DNA of 64,000 nt. Origin: Nautilus pompilius. Taxonomy: Eukaryota > Mollusca > Cephalopoda > Nautilida > Nautilidae. The notes below the pieces were generated by a model. The model saw only the letters and a program-made list of their open reading frames with translations, made no database searches and was not told the origin of the DNA. Position 1 is the first letter of the stretch; every line of letters begins with the position of its first letter. Location of the stretch: NCBI GenBank assembly GCA_018389105.1, contig JACATO010000069.1, positions 374,501-438,500 on the forward strand, given 5' to 3'. Position numbers and translations under genes: made by a program. Shown here piece after piece: positions 1 through 13,600 of this stretch.

Positions 1-219
1 GTAGTGTATACTTGCTGAAGTTCACATTTTCATTCCTCTATAGCTGTATATCTGCAAGAAATGTGTACATTAGGGGTGTTGAGAGGCCCTTTGAATATCA
101 AAACAGGGCTCAGTTGGCTTTATAATAAGGCAGTTTAGCATGGTGACATGAAATGAATGAACAGCTTTTTGCTTGATAAGTATAAATAATGATTTTTATC
201 TCTTTGTTTTTAAAATCAG

Positions 220-305
220 ATGAGGACAGCATGAATGAAGGAGACTATAACATGGTGTCTGAAAATGGAACAGTTCGAGCTCGTGCCAGAGGGAAAAAAA
301 ACTAA
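220..305 (+). CDS. Terminal coding exon of an unidentified plus-strand gene (partial)
   Basis: A polypyrimidine-AAAATCAG acceptor ends at 219. The open frame after it starts with two bases of a split codon, runs 27 codons and stops at TAA 303-305. The peptide is acidic at first (EDSMNEGDYNM) and ends basic (VRARARGKKN), like the charged tail of a nucleic-acid-binding or nuclear protein, but I do not recognise the family. The balanced codon use, the good acceptor and the long AT-rich 3' region with poly(A) signals on the same strand support a real last exon. The rest of the gene lies before the window. The gene is convergent with the DNAJC27 gene downstream. Confidence 0.6.
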
Positions 306-1302
306 AATAGCTACAGTCTGGATTGAATCAAGGAAATTGTTAACTTTTGTCTGTCTGTCTGTGTTTGTCATCTGTCAGTAAAACAACATTGCTATTTATT
401 TTAAGATATAAAAGCTGGACTTAATTTAGATTTCTTGTAGTTCTAGTGGATGTAGATTTAAAAGGTAATAATACAGTATTGCAGTTACGTGTAAGTGCAA
501 GTAACAAACTGAGAGTAGTTCTTTGAATGGACCACTGGCAAGCAGAGTGTGATGCAAGTCTGGTGCTGCTCAGGTGAGAAGACCAGACACTGTACATTGG
601 AAAATAGTTGGCGACCACATGAGCTTCTGCTGCTTCTGAGGTCAACAACACCAAAACATGAAAACCACCAAATTAGTTGGCAGACCATTCAGCAACAGAG
701 TCAAACCCGTGTTTGTGGACTAACTCAAGGTGTTTAATGCTGTGCACTAACGAGAGTTTATCTTCTAAGCATGTTGTCATATAACTTGCTTGAATTTGAA
801 ATGTTAACGGTTTGACCAAGCTCTCTTCAAAAGTAGTCTTTTTGTTCCTCCCCCTTTTAAGAATAGGTTATGTAACAAGTTTTTCTTTTTTTTCCTTTGA
901 GATAATTTAGTATAGTAAGCAAAAAAGAAAAGATTTTATTAATTTATGTAACAGATTATTAAAGATGTTTATTTTAAAGATCATTTAGAATGTTTACTTT
1001 TGTCAACGTTGAGGTATTTTAATCCCAATGTTCTAAATAACGGCAGGTAAATAATTAGGTTAGGAAAGAAAGTGGTTCTCTTGTGTTTGCCATGAGGTCT
1101 TATGCTAGCTGGATTTCTTCCTTTTGGTTTTTACTGCTGTATGAACAAATTACTTTGGGTTGTCATCTTGTACTCGTCTGATGCTTGTTAAAAAAAGATT
1201 GTGGTTAGGGACTTTCTGAAAAAAAGTTAACAGGGTTTGAAAGGATCGCATACAAATTAGTTTGAATTTTTTTTATTTTAATGTACAAAAAGAATGACAC
1301 CA

Positions 1303-1308
1303 AATAAA
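1303..1308 (+). terminator. Proximal poly(A) signal AATAAA
   Basis: A canonical hexamer followed within 30 bases by GT-rich sequence (tttgtgtttgtctcg), about 1 kb past the stop codon at 303-305. Confidence 0.4.
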
Positions 1309-3693
1309 TCTTTGTGTTTGTCTCGTTAGTTTAATTTCTGGCTTGTTTGGTTTTTGTCATCTGGGTACAAAATGACTGGAAATTTTGAAGATTGTAGCTC
1401 TGTTGTTATACTTTGTTCTGTAACCTTTGCAATACATAACAAGACACTTGGATAGGTTTTGACTAACCTCTCTTTTCTCTATTTTTTTGTAACAGTTTGT
1501 TCGGTGACTGGGAAGTTTTACAGGTGCATTCTTTGAAGTTTTGTGATGATTATTTTTAAGAAATCAACTTGAGTAAGTTTTTTTTTCTTTTTTCCAAACA
1601 GTCATTTTAAACCTTTTTGATAAATAATAATAATGGTGTTGTCAAGAGTTTTGTGGACAGGATGTGTGGAATAGTGTAGCTGGTTTGTAGAATCTATCAC
1701 ACTGACGGAGACTCAGCTGGACAAGTGAACTTGCCTGACTTCTACATTCTGAAGATTTTCAGTGTTTAGCTTACCTCTTTTATTTTTTTAAAGATACCCT
1801 CTGAAGTTAGAAAATGCATTGGCCACTATTCTGCCTGTTATTTGAAGATGTAAAATTGTGGATTAATGGAGTTTGTTTCCATTGATACATTAGACAAGAT
1901 GTGCCTAAAATTCAATAGGAAACAGACACGAAGTTTGATCGATACTTATGATCATGTAGATATGAATATATTCTTGATTGGTTGGTTGGTTGTAATTTTA
2001 ACCTAATTTCTTATAAATACTATTATCTATCACTGATCGAGATAATGAAGCCATTAATTATTATCAGTATTTTTATTAAAGAAAAATTAAGGATAAGCTT
2101 AATCAAAACTTAGTTTCTGTAATCAAAGGCCACAAAGGTGCTTTTTTTAAGCTTTGGATCACACAATGTTATGATGAACATTAAATCTACTGTACATGTG
2201 GCTCACTAGGATTGTGACAAACATGAATGCTCTATACCAAGACTTGATTTTGTTTTCATTTAGTACCACAAGCCAGGTTAGGAAAGATCTGGCAAAGGTG
2301 CAATATGACCATAGCCAATTGTAGGTAGGTAGGTTTTTGTGTTTTTTCCACAAATGTAAGACAATAGTCTCAGTCGAGCACCAGTAAATGTTAAATAGAT
2401 GTTTTCATGTTTGAAGCTGATTGAACCTTTAAAAGAAAGAAAAAGGTATTAGGGTTTTGTATAGATTTCTCTGGTTATTTCTGAATATCACTTACATTGT
2501 TCATTTGTTTAACAGCAAGAACTAAGAAAAACTGCAAAATACATCTTGTATCTTTCTGAAAAATAATTAGAAGTATTGTTATCCAAAACTGCACATGCAC
2601 ACATTCAGGTTTTCATTTTTTGTTTTTTGGGGAAAGGGAGAAACTGGTTCATTCTAAATGTGATTTTGTGGTCTCATATTAAAATTTCTTTAATTTGCCC
2701 CATCTGTAACATCTGAAAGAAAAGACTTCTCTTCATGGTAACATGCTTCCAACATCTGTATCTACCTTTTAAAGTAGTTTAAGTAAAGAAATTGATTTCA
2801 TTTATTAGCTGAGATTTTAAAAAAAGTACTTTACAGTAAAACAACTCTCGTAATTGCCATTCCCCAACAGTTGTTTCGGATTTTTTTCATCTGAACCTCA
2901 TTGTGTCACAATTTAAGAGGATACAAAACAAATTCTATTTCATCCACAACTTAAATGCTATCGATTCTTTTACTACCCCCCCTTAAAATTTTAGTGTCTT
3001 GAAGTTTGACAGAATTGTAATTGTGTGCATGAGATGTTGGCGAAAAATACTGTACCTGATCATGAGGCGGTTTAACCAACTAATAACTGCTACTTTGTGC
3101 CTGTCATTCAGTGTTTTAATATTTGAACTTTGAGAGAATTAGTCTGGACAAATGCTTACCCCATCTTTTTCTTTTAAGATTAACAAATGTGGTGAATACT
3201 TTGGTTATTGCTACCAGACTTGGTAATGGCTGTATGCAATTTAATTTGTTAAGAATCTTAATGTTGTCGAGGATCATGCAGCCTTAGTTTTTGATGAAAG
3301 AACTTTCCTCAGCTGATGCAAACAGATTACTGCTGATTAGAAATTTGGGTTTAGGATTTTTCTGTTCGAAAAAAACAGATCTTTCTGGCATTTTCATGCC
3401 GGTAGCCAAATAGCTGGATTGTTCTGTTGGATGAAGCATGATTTAGGCAAAAGTTTTTCCATACCAAGTCTATACCTTAAGGTTCTATTTCTGCTATTTG
3501 TATTGTAACATTTAATTTTGATTTTTAGCAAGGTATTGCTTCAGATTCACTACCAGTCTCGGTAAGAAACTACACTGTGAAAGTTATTTTAAAAGTAGTA
3601 TTTTTCAATTGAAGAAAATAAATATCTCCATTTTCTGGTTTTCTCATTAGACATTTATAGAATCCAGACAACAATGTTTAATATGTTTGTATG

Positions 3694-3699
3694 AATAAA
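3694..3699 (+). terminator. Distal poly(A) signal AATAAA
   Basis: A canonical hexamer followed by a T/C-rich downstream element. It lies about 540 bp before the opposing DNAJC27 poly(A) signal, which fits tail-to-tail genes. Confidence 0.35.
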
Positions 3700-4238
3700 A
3701 GTCTTTGCTCCCTCCATTGTTGACTGCTCTCTATAATCATCTAATATTTGAATGCGGCTATGAAAAGCTGCCATCATTTTATGGAAGAACAGACCGAACA
3801 TTTTTTCAAAAATTTATCCACAAAAGTTTAGTGGAGTACCAGCAAAATTAATTTTTGGAGCTGTGTCTTACAGTTTGTTCTTTACCAACTCATTCGCCCA
3901 ACAAATGCTGGCTGGGCTGCTGCGATCTGTTTAAGTAGGGGGTTCCCATACCTGAACAGACCTTGCTGTGAAGTGGTTTGGTGGGTCACTTTATTTTTGA
4001 CTTCTGGAGAGAACCTTTGTCAAATCTCGAATATCTTTGAACAACTGTTCATGGATAAATACTCTACTAAAACTATCCACACAAGTGGAAGTACTGTAGT
4101 AGAAATCCCGATTTTTTTTTGGAAGGTACAAAATGTTCCAGTTACCTCACTCAAGTACCAAGTTTCAAAATAATATGAATATAATAATAATTAATATAAT
4201 TAAAGAAAAACCACAAACAATTTTTAAAAACAAATTAC

Positions 4239-4244
4239 TTTATT
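4239..4244 (-). terminator. DNAJC27 poly(A) signal AATAAA
   Basis: TTTATT on the plus strand reads AATAAA on the gene strand, about 265 bases past the stop codon. No closer hexamer was seen. Confidence 0.5.
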
Positions 4245-4507
4245 TCTCAGATGCCATTATGCAACTTTAACATATTTTAATCTTTTTATATAATATACTG
4301 GATAATTTAGGTTTGGTAAATGGTCAACCATTAAATAAAATGCATAGATAAGATTTAAATTGTTTGATTTCAGCTTGGAAGTAAAAAGTGATCCATGCAA
4401 ATGGATAACTTGCATGTTTATGTGGAACGTGAAGAGGAATCTCTTGCTCTGGATGGAAACATTCCCATGGATAAGCGGGAAAGATTTATTCAGCTGACTC
4501 TAAATAG

Positions 4508-4640
4508 TCACTGACATCGCTTCAGCATGGCTGTCTTAGCTGCTACGAGGATCTTGAATGCTTCCTCACTCCCAGGAACCACGCTTTTGTCCGGGTGCAG
4601 CAACACAGCCAGTTTGCGGTACGCTTTGTTAATGTCATCT
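4508..4640 (-). CDS. DNAJC27: DNAJC27 coding exon 7 with stop
   Basis: Acceptor TTCCAG; DDINKAYRKLAVLLHPDK contains the J-domain HPD triad. It ends MLKRCQ with TGA at 4510-4508. Confidence 0.96.
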
Positions 4641-7600
4641 CTGGAACACGAAGAAAAGGTCCATGTGAAAAAAAGTGGTTTTGTTTTTTTTTTTCAGCAA
4701 AACCAGCTGCTTGGTCAGAGGCTCTATCGACAACAGCAATTCCTAAGGAGGCCTTCTGGGTAGGGGTTTTAATGCAAACAAAATGAACAGTCACAGCAAA
4801 CAAAAGTACATGAATTCTCTGTTGTACTTAGCAATTGACCTCTGCCAGTCATTTGTGTTTGAGAATTTAACCCAAGAAAATTTAATTTCCATCTATATTT
4901 ACTCAAGAATAAACCTTAGTCTTTACCTTCTACATTAAGCTGGATGAGTGGGGATGCAATTTGTGGATACATTGCCTCCAGATTACATTTATTGTAAATT
5001 ATTCTATTCAATTAGTGTGGAAATTTTAAATAAACTGCAAACATTTCAGGTAGGTTTTTATGACCCACCTGTAGATGAACAATGTGAAACATGCTGTTAA
5101 TGTGTCTCTCTAGTAAAAATAAAATCAGGAGACTAGCTTCCAACCACTGTACATACCTGCTGGCACTTGGGTACAACCCAAGTTGCTCGTAGTCAATTTG
5201 GGAGCTCTTCAGTCTTTGAATAGCTTCTAGTTGTTCTTTGCTGTAGCCAAACTTTGTAGAAAGTGATTGCCGTTTTCCCCCATTCTCAGCTGACACTACC
5301 ATGTCTTCAAGCAAAGTCTAACAGTAAAATAAAGAAAGACATCCTTCAGTTTGACTCTAGAGTAGCATGTTGGTCCTTTAAAAACAAATGTTTGATTGTA
5401 TTTTGTCAAGTTCGAACCACCAACTCAATTTAAATAGATTCACACTATAGTAATGAAGCTAAAATAACAGCACATGTTACCTGAAAGGCAATCTGTTATC
5501 TTAATCATATTGCAGTACTGGAATTAAATTAAGAAAGGGTTGCAATGTCTGTGAATAAACAGATTTAACTTACTCTAGGGCAATGGGGTTTCTTGTAGGG
5601 ACTTTATAGATGCTTGTGGAAGTTTCAAGAGCAACTCTTGATTGGCTGGTTCCTTGATTACACCTATGCTAATGCCAAACACCACCACCACTTTTAGCTC
5701 AAGGCTGAGAGATGTCTGAGCAGGGTAACAAGAAATAGTAGTGTTCATTAATTTTACTATATCTGATCAATAACTTTTAAATGTACAAACACAACTGCAA
5801 GCTGCATTATAGTTATGCACATTTGTTTTGTAAAGATTCTGAAATTGCTACATTTTCTACTTTCACTTTACAAGAACAATGACATGAGACCTTTGTTTTT
5901 GGTCTGGAACTGCTTGTAATAGCCAAATGTTTTAGGCTTAAATAGATGCATTAATACCACAGTAAAAGATGTGCTATTTAAATGTTATTAGATAAGAATA
6001 AAATGTCAATTTGTGAAAAGAAAAATTTTTTTTTTTTTTACAAATTGACAAGAAAAAAAAAAGAAAACATTCAAGTCATCAATATATTAGCCAATCTGTG
6101 AATTAGCAAAGGACCTTAAAAGTTGTACACACCTTGAACATTTCAGTTATACCTTCACCAGACAAAGCTGAAGTCTCAAAGTAGTGGAAACCATATTTAT
6201 TGGCCCAAAGCCTACCTTCCATCTCGTCCACCACTCTATGTCTGTCCACCTGAAATGACAAGCAAAGAGGTTGCTATTTAAAAAACATTGCAGTCGGTGG
6301 TTCATTCTTAAAATTTCTCCTGTGGGTAGAGGGTTACAAGCCAGCTTAAATTCGAAGAGTAACCGATTGTAAGACATTATCTTCAGCAGCAATGTCTTAC
6401 AAACAACCTAATAATAATAATAATAATAAAAAAAACAACAACAAATATCTTATTTGAATCTTCCACCAAGCATAACTTCCTCAAATTAAGGATATGTCAG
6501 TTATCACACCAAACACACTGCTTCATAACAGAATTTTTGGCCTGGTTCTAATGGAAGCCAGAAGTTGACAACACAAAACTGTGCATCCAAATTTTATTCA
6601 TTTGCCAATGAAAATTAAAGAATAAAAACGCCTTGAACAATTACTCAGTTTAAATAAAGTCTGAAAACTTGTGATACAACATTCTGCCAATATAGTGTTT
6701 TAATGGAAAAGGAAAAAAAAACAAAAGAGAGTGAAAAATATTGAAATCAGAAATGATCATTGCATGGAGAGTCTATATTGCAATGCATTATTATTAGAAT
6801 GTTCTCCTGCAGTACGTGGAGTTATACATCCTTTTGTCCTTTTTTTTTACAAAGAGATGCAAAATTTTGTGATTTGGGAATAAGCATGTTTTGCCTCTCC
6901 ATTGTATTTTCCCCCAAATGATTCATTAGTAATATTGTGCTGACTGATCAAGAATTCCTTTAAATTATTAATAAACTGAGTGATCAAGCTACCATTGTAA
7001 TCCCTGTTTCTCCTATATAATACCTAACCTAGGTACCAAGTGAAGTGCACTGATGACTGTTTTAAATGTACTGCAATAAGAGTCACATGGTTTCTGCCTA
7101 GAAAAGGTAAACATCATTGTTTTTACTGTAGCTGCAGTTGATAACCACAGCAGCCTTGGTTAGTGACACCGCATTACCTAATTAATCACGAGTGTGAAAG
7201 GGCTGGTCAGTTTAGCTGAGGAATTAGGCATTAGAGCTGTAGCGGGCTGACCGCTGACACGCTGCTGTTGTTTCCAGATAAGTGCCTCGGCACTTATATT
7301 TTAAAGTCTCCAAAAAACTTTGCTGCAACCAACCGATCTCAAGGTGGAAATACTGCAAAGACATTTACGGCTACCAACATGATAAACCATTTAATGGAGA
7401 AACCTGCTACCAAATGCAATGCAAAAATGCACCAGCAAAAAAAAACGACTTCCGCAAACAAGCTAGAATAACCCAGGACTGGCTGTAGTAAAAAATTACC
7501 ATAAAGAATTCCAACGACAAGAAAAAGTTGTGGATCGACAGAGAACCACGAGCCACGGCCAGACTGCCGATTGCTGCTGAGTTGCAAACTTTCTCGGCTG

Positions 7601-10600
7601 CACCAAAATTTGGATATAGGATGCTACTTACTCACTGTCTTCTCACTATAATATAATGTGCAGTAACTTTCTCAGTCAAACAGTGATACCAGATATGTAA
7701 ATACTGTTTTCAAAAAACTCCTAAAGATGCTACAAGAGAAAATGACAAGTATGACACTAATGGCAAATATTTGGACAGCTAGTGTACTGCTGGATCACCA
7801 TCTCATAGATCGACTAGTCATTGGCTAGCTCCTGAGCTTGAAAGGCATGGAGCTATTCTAAACGTGTTTCCATTTCCCAGAATCACATAAGTGAGCAAAT
7901 TTTGGCTGATTTGAAGAAAAATGAAATACCACTGGGCAACATTTATTTGGTACCTAAGAGATATTGCTGTTAACATTATTGCTAGACTTCTCAAACCAAT
8001 TCCCATCACTGGCTACTTTTCTCCATACTCTGCATTAATGAAGCCATATTTAGCCAATGAGCAGTATGGGAAATCTTTTGTATTGATCAAAAGATAGCCA
8101 GCCTCACTGCCAGTCCACAAACAGAGGCACTACAGGATGTATCCACCTGTTGGGACAGCTCATATTACATGCTTGAATGTAATGCTGAAAAAAAAACAAC
8201 AGCCTGTCTTGACACATGCAGTAAACCATAATGTTCAAACTCTAATTCTGTTTCAATAGAGCCTATCTGAGAAACTTGTTTGCCTTTTAAAGCTCTTTGA
8301 AGAGATCACAAAAGCTGTTAATCAGAAGGCTGCAACAACTTTTGTTATAATTCCACCAATTTTAGCTGCAAAACTCTTCCTAGACAAAGCAACCACTAAT
8401 AATAGTTTTGAAGGAACCTTGACAACTGAGATGAGCTAAAAGAAACTGTGCAAAGGCCTACGTTTTTGGAAAATAAGAAACCTCGTATTTCCACACGCTT
8501 AGACATTCACATCAAACTGAAGACTTGGGTTTGGATAGAATAAAGCATTGGTTGATAGAAGTCATTGAAACATGAAAGATTGAGAGATTAGGAAAAGCTC
8601 CAGAAAGAATCTAATCACAAACTCCAATACAGGTTTTGATGATCCAAACAAGTGACAAACTTCAGCTGATCAATCAACAGTGAAAGTTCCTGGACTTTGG
8701 TAGTGCTATGAAGAAATGGAAACAGGAAATAATAATAAGCATTTAATTTGCATTTCCTTACCCCAAATCAACTTACTGTTGAGGTATTTGGAAGGTAATT
8801 CATTTATTGCTAAGCAAAAATATTTATTAGATATATGAAAACTGAGAATAAAGATGTGGAGCAGAGTGATAGATATTTGCTTCTCAACCCAGCAGCATGG
8901 GTTCAATTCTGCATGCATTTGGTGATCCTACAATGACTCAGCCAGGTTTGCTTACAGCTTACAGTGAGTTCCTAATGCATAAGAGATAAGATGGCAAGCA
9001 AGATGACTAGCTACTCTACTGTGCAACAAATTTTGAATGATGGATTGTGTAAATTTCTTTTATGATCTGTTTTTTTAATTAAATATTAAGCAAGAATGAA
9101 ATTGTATGTACTTCTTAAGCCCTGGCAAATTTTGCTTCCCTAATTCAGCTAATGAAAAGGTGGATAAATTAAGAATTTAAGAGTGATCTCCCTTTTTTTT
9201 AAAAATGTAGACAAGAGTCATTTTCTAGGTTTTGGAGCAGATGGTCTCTTTGTTTATAGTGTGGCACTGATAGTAATCACTCTATTGTTTAGATTGGTCT
9301 GTGTCTTACCACAGACAATTTTTTAAAAAAGACAGGTGCACCAAATCTTCTTCCATACATTTTAGAGAAAATATTAACGATTATTTTTTAAAACCATTCC
9401 CCAAATACAGTGTTATGAAAGCAAACATGCTGGTTAGGCCTAAACTTGGCTATAAGATATCCACTAGAAAAAAACATGTTAGCATGCTAAGATCTGCATT
9501 ATTACTTGAAATTTAAAAAACAGGGCAAGAATTGTGTCCTAGTTTAGTCTGGAAGTTGCTTTAAGGTCCTCAGCATCATGAAAACACTTCCTTAATTATC
9601 AGCAAACAGAAATGTGTTTCAGACTGTGTACACCTCTGCTTTAAATTTATACAATTAATAAAAACAACAAAACTTTTTGAATAGAATGAGAGTTTTAAAC
9701 TTAAGTAGAGAATATCAGATGTACAACATAGTACCTAAATGATTATTAAGGTAAATATCTTCCAGTAAAGGAAGTTGACTTCAAGGATCTTCCAAATGGA
9801 AAAAGTGCTTTGTGGGAAAGCAAACTATACTTCATGAAACAGGCAAAGATACAAGGGATAAACTAAACAACTACACTTCCTAATGTCGAGGAATAAAAAG
9901 AGTGAGTGCAGACAGAAGTGTAGTCGTACTGTGGTGATATAGCAGTGGAAATGCTTATCCAACAACCTGGCTTACCTTGTTGGCACACACGCATACTGTA
10001 ACGTTATCAGCATCAGCATTATTCTGCATTTCTGTCTTCATCTCCATACGCCACTGTTCCAAATCTTCAAAACTTTTTCGGCTGCAAACATCAAACACCA
10101 TCAGAGCACCCTGGGTGTCTCTGTAAAACTCGTTCCTAACCTGGAAGTGAAAGAAAAGGCCACAGATTAAAGATTACAACAGCAGTTGTAAACACTAGCA
10201 CAATAAAAAACTGGTCCAGAAACAACATGAAGGTAACATTCTCACTGGTTGTTAATGTAGCTAAAAAAGTCCTCACCAATGTGGATTTAGATAACATTTT
10301 CAAAGCACCAAAACTAGTAATGATAAAATTGCCTATAAAACACATTCACCTTTAATACGTCATCAGTTCTTCGCAAACAAAAGGTAGGTATATATTTAAA
10401 AATGACTTGCTTTTGTAGTTCAGAGGCTAATAAATCCATCAGTTCAAGAACCAGGATCATTAGAATCTGTTGTCAGAACAGTGTATACATAAAACTAGTA
10501 AATTCTGTTGGGCAAGAAATATTAAAGTGCTCATGACTACTTTATCTGATACATGTCATTTGAAATTTAAACATTTTAATAAATAGCCTCAGATAAATTA

Positions 10601-13600
10601 ATTACTAAGACAATGCTATTTATTTTATAATTCTGTACTTTGTTTATAAAAATTAGAAATGGTGATCATGCATATACTACTGGTGGATCAGTAAGATATC
10701 AAATAATTTAACATCTGTACATATGCAAAACTGACAGAATGTGAATGGGGTTTATACTTAATGTGATACAGCTCTGCAAGGCAACAACATACTGACACAC
10801 TACATGGGTGAAATCAACAATCCTGATCGGTGGGATTGCAGCCCATTCCAGGTATAAAATCTGTATTAGATAACTTGGGAAAGTAGGTATGTGAGGTACA
10901 CTTTTGCAAGGATTACTCAAGGGGAGCACATACACATGTTTACTGGGGTCGAAGTCTAGTGATTGGCCAAGCCATGGTGGAATTGTAATTCCATGATTCT
11001 CCATCTTTGCACTGCAAAAGTAGTGTAAACTGGGACACCATCTTCATTATATAGGGATACTGGAGTTTCTGGTACATTTTATCAAAATTATCACGTGCTC
11101 GAAATGAAACAAACTAATAGCAAGTGATGTCAACTCATGGTTTAAATTTAATGTATGAAACGTAAAAACATGCAATAACAGCACATGCTTACATGTGATA
11201 TCAGATGACCCTCCAGTGTAAGAAAATCACATGTATGCAAAATAATATGAATTTCCAATTACATGCTCATTGATGGATACAATGTAGCCCACATCTGTTT
11301 TGAAAAATCCACAATGGTAGTCTGCATACACATCACATGATCGAAGTCTCCTTGTAATGGGTCAGTTGCAAAATGGCACCAGACACGTAAAAATTGCTGC
11401 ACATTTCAATGTTCCACACTAAGTAATCCACTGACAGTAATGCTAGCACCAGACAGGTGATATCATTGAGAGATCCAACAGAGGTTTTCCCACTGTACAA
11501 ATGCTTATGACAAATAGATGAATAGGAGAATGGCTCTAGGTACTCAAGTATCCAGACAAACCACAAGTAACTGACTCCATCCTGCAAGATTGTTTCCAGA
11601 TGTTTATTTGTTGATCTCTCTTTGACCAACTGTCATCATTAATTCATTTAGCCTAAGCAAAGTATCACTGTTAAATAAGGAACAGCAGTGGTTTTCTCTG
11701 ATGAAAATTGACTCAATTTGGACTTTTCTGACAGCAGATTGTACACAACAGCAGTGGCCCAAATGTGATGCTTGCTGCTAATGTTGTTCAGTGCAATTAT
11801 GGTAAGGGAAACATAATGGTGTAGGGAGAGAATCATGGCTGTCAGGAAGACTCAATTACTCTGATCATTCCTCAAGGTCAAACTAGTCTGAGATGACTAT
11901 GATAATTCTGTTTCTTTATCAACAATTGGCACCAGAGTTTGCCAGTGTTAGCTAGTTAGTTGAGCTGCTCATCAATATGACAAAAACCACTAGCATGTCT
12001 CTTGACTTTACTCATCTGTTTTCACATATATTCACTATATTCAATACTAGAAGAAAAAAAAAAAGTTTTGCTAGTTGCAGATTTACTATCATCCTCTGTA
12101 GTTTCTCTCTTAAATGAAGTGACAAATTTGAACATGGCAGCATCTCTCACAGTAGTGACAAATCTAGTTGGTGTTTGCTGTCGCAGGGGATAGTTGCCTT
12201 CAATGGTGCCTCTCAGCATTTTTTGTTCAAGTGTCAAGACCAAATCTTCCCAATGTTTCACAGAACTGTTCTCTTCATGTTGGAAGCTAGCTGGATCCAA
12301 ATGACATTTATTGGTAGATAGCAACAATGTATTGTGGCTTTAAGACTATTTTTTCAATGTAATAAGGGCCTTCCATGATATTGCTCACCATCCTTCAGTT
12401 TGCATAATCATATTGGGCCAGGGTTGTCACAGTCTCTTATGACCAACACCCAAATTATATGCCAGCATTGGGCCAGTACTGGCCCAATACAGGCTGTTGT
12501 ATTGGCCCAATGACTTGTGCAACAGGCCAACGGTGCCAGTACAAAATGGTATATCACCAGCATTGGCCCAATACAGGCATGTTTATTGGGCAATATCACT
12601 ATAACAATCTGATAGCCATATCCCCAGATCTTTCACCTACCGAGCATGTTTTGGACCTTCTTAGTTAACATGTAAGGTTCAAGAATTTCCAATCCACAAA
12701 ACCTACACTCCTTGACCACAAAAACAAGCAATACAAGTTGGGCTGAAGAGATGTATCCTTAAGTTGACCATACAAATATAGACTATGCCATTCATCATGT
12801 GATTTCTGACTCCATAGTGTGCCTGTAAAAATTATGATACCGTTTTCTGCATTTAAATGTTGTAAGTTTGGCTAATCCAACCAGGGAATAAATTGTTTTC
12901 TATAACTTCCAAATGCTTTGTATTTTTTAAATAAGTGGAATTAAATACATGTTATCATATTCCAATACTTCTAGATTTTCACAACTAGAATATATATATA
13001 TATATATATGAGGTCTGTCGAAAAAGTATCCGACTTTATTTTTTCCCATAGGAAGTAATGATGTTAGGGAGGCAAACGTGTGCATAGTGGAGTCGCATGC
13101 CTTCATGAGCATGCGTGGTTTTTGGCGAGCTTTCTGGATGCATCAGTCGCTGTCAGGCAGCCAGCGTGTGAGGTGCTGTACCACTTACTCGTCGCATTTT
13201 CATTTCGTCCATGATGACGGAATGTGTGGAGCAACGATCTTGCATCAAATTTTGCCAAACGCTTGGAGATACCCAAGCGGAAACAATTCGCAAAATTCAA
13301 CAGGCTTTTGGTGACAATGCCATGGGTGTTACCCAAATAAAAGAATGGTACAACAGGTTCAAAGATGGCCGCGGAGAGTGACCAGCATTCCTGGAGGCCG
13401 TCAACAAGCCGCAATGCAGTTGTTATCGAGAAAGTGTGGACCTTGATAATGGAGGATTGTCGTTTGACGGTGCAGGAAATTGGTGACGAGGGTGAGATCA
13501 GTAAAGATTCTACACATGCAATTTTAAAGGAGGATTTGGGCTTGCGCAGAGTGGCAGCGAAATTTGTGCCCAAGCTGCTTTCTCAGGAACAACAACAACT

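Larger units (their letters stand above)
306..3720 (+). other. Probable long 3' UTR of the plus-strand gene, with alternative poly(A) sites
   Basis: The stretch is AT-rich and shows no coding potential. AATAAA hexamers occur at 1303-1308, followed by a GT-rich stretch, and at 3694-3699, followed by a T/C-rich stretch. They are plausible proximal and distal cleavage signals. The extent of the UTR is inferred, not seen. Confidence 0.4.
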
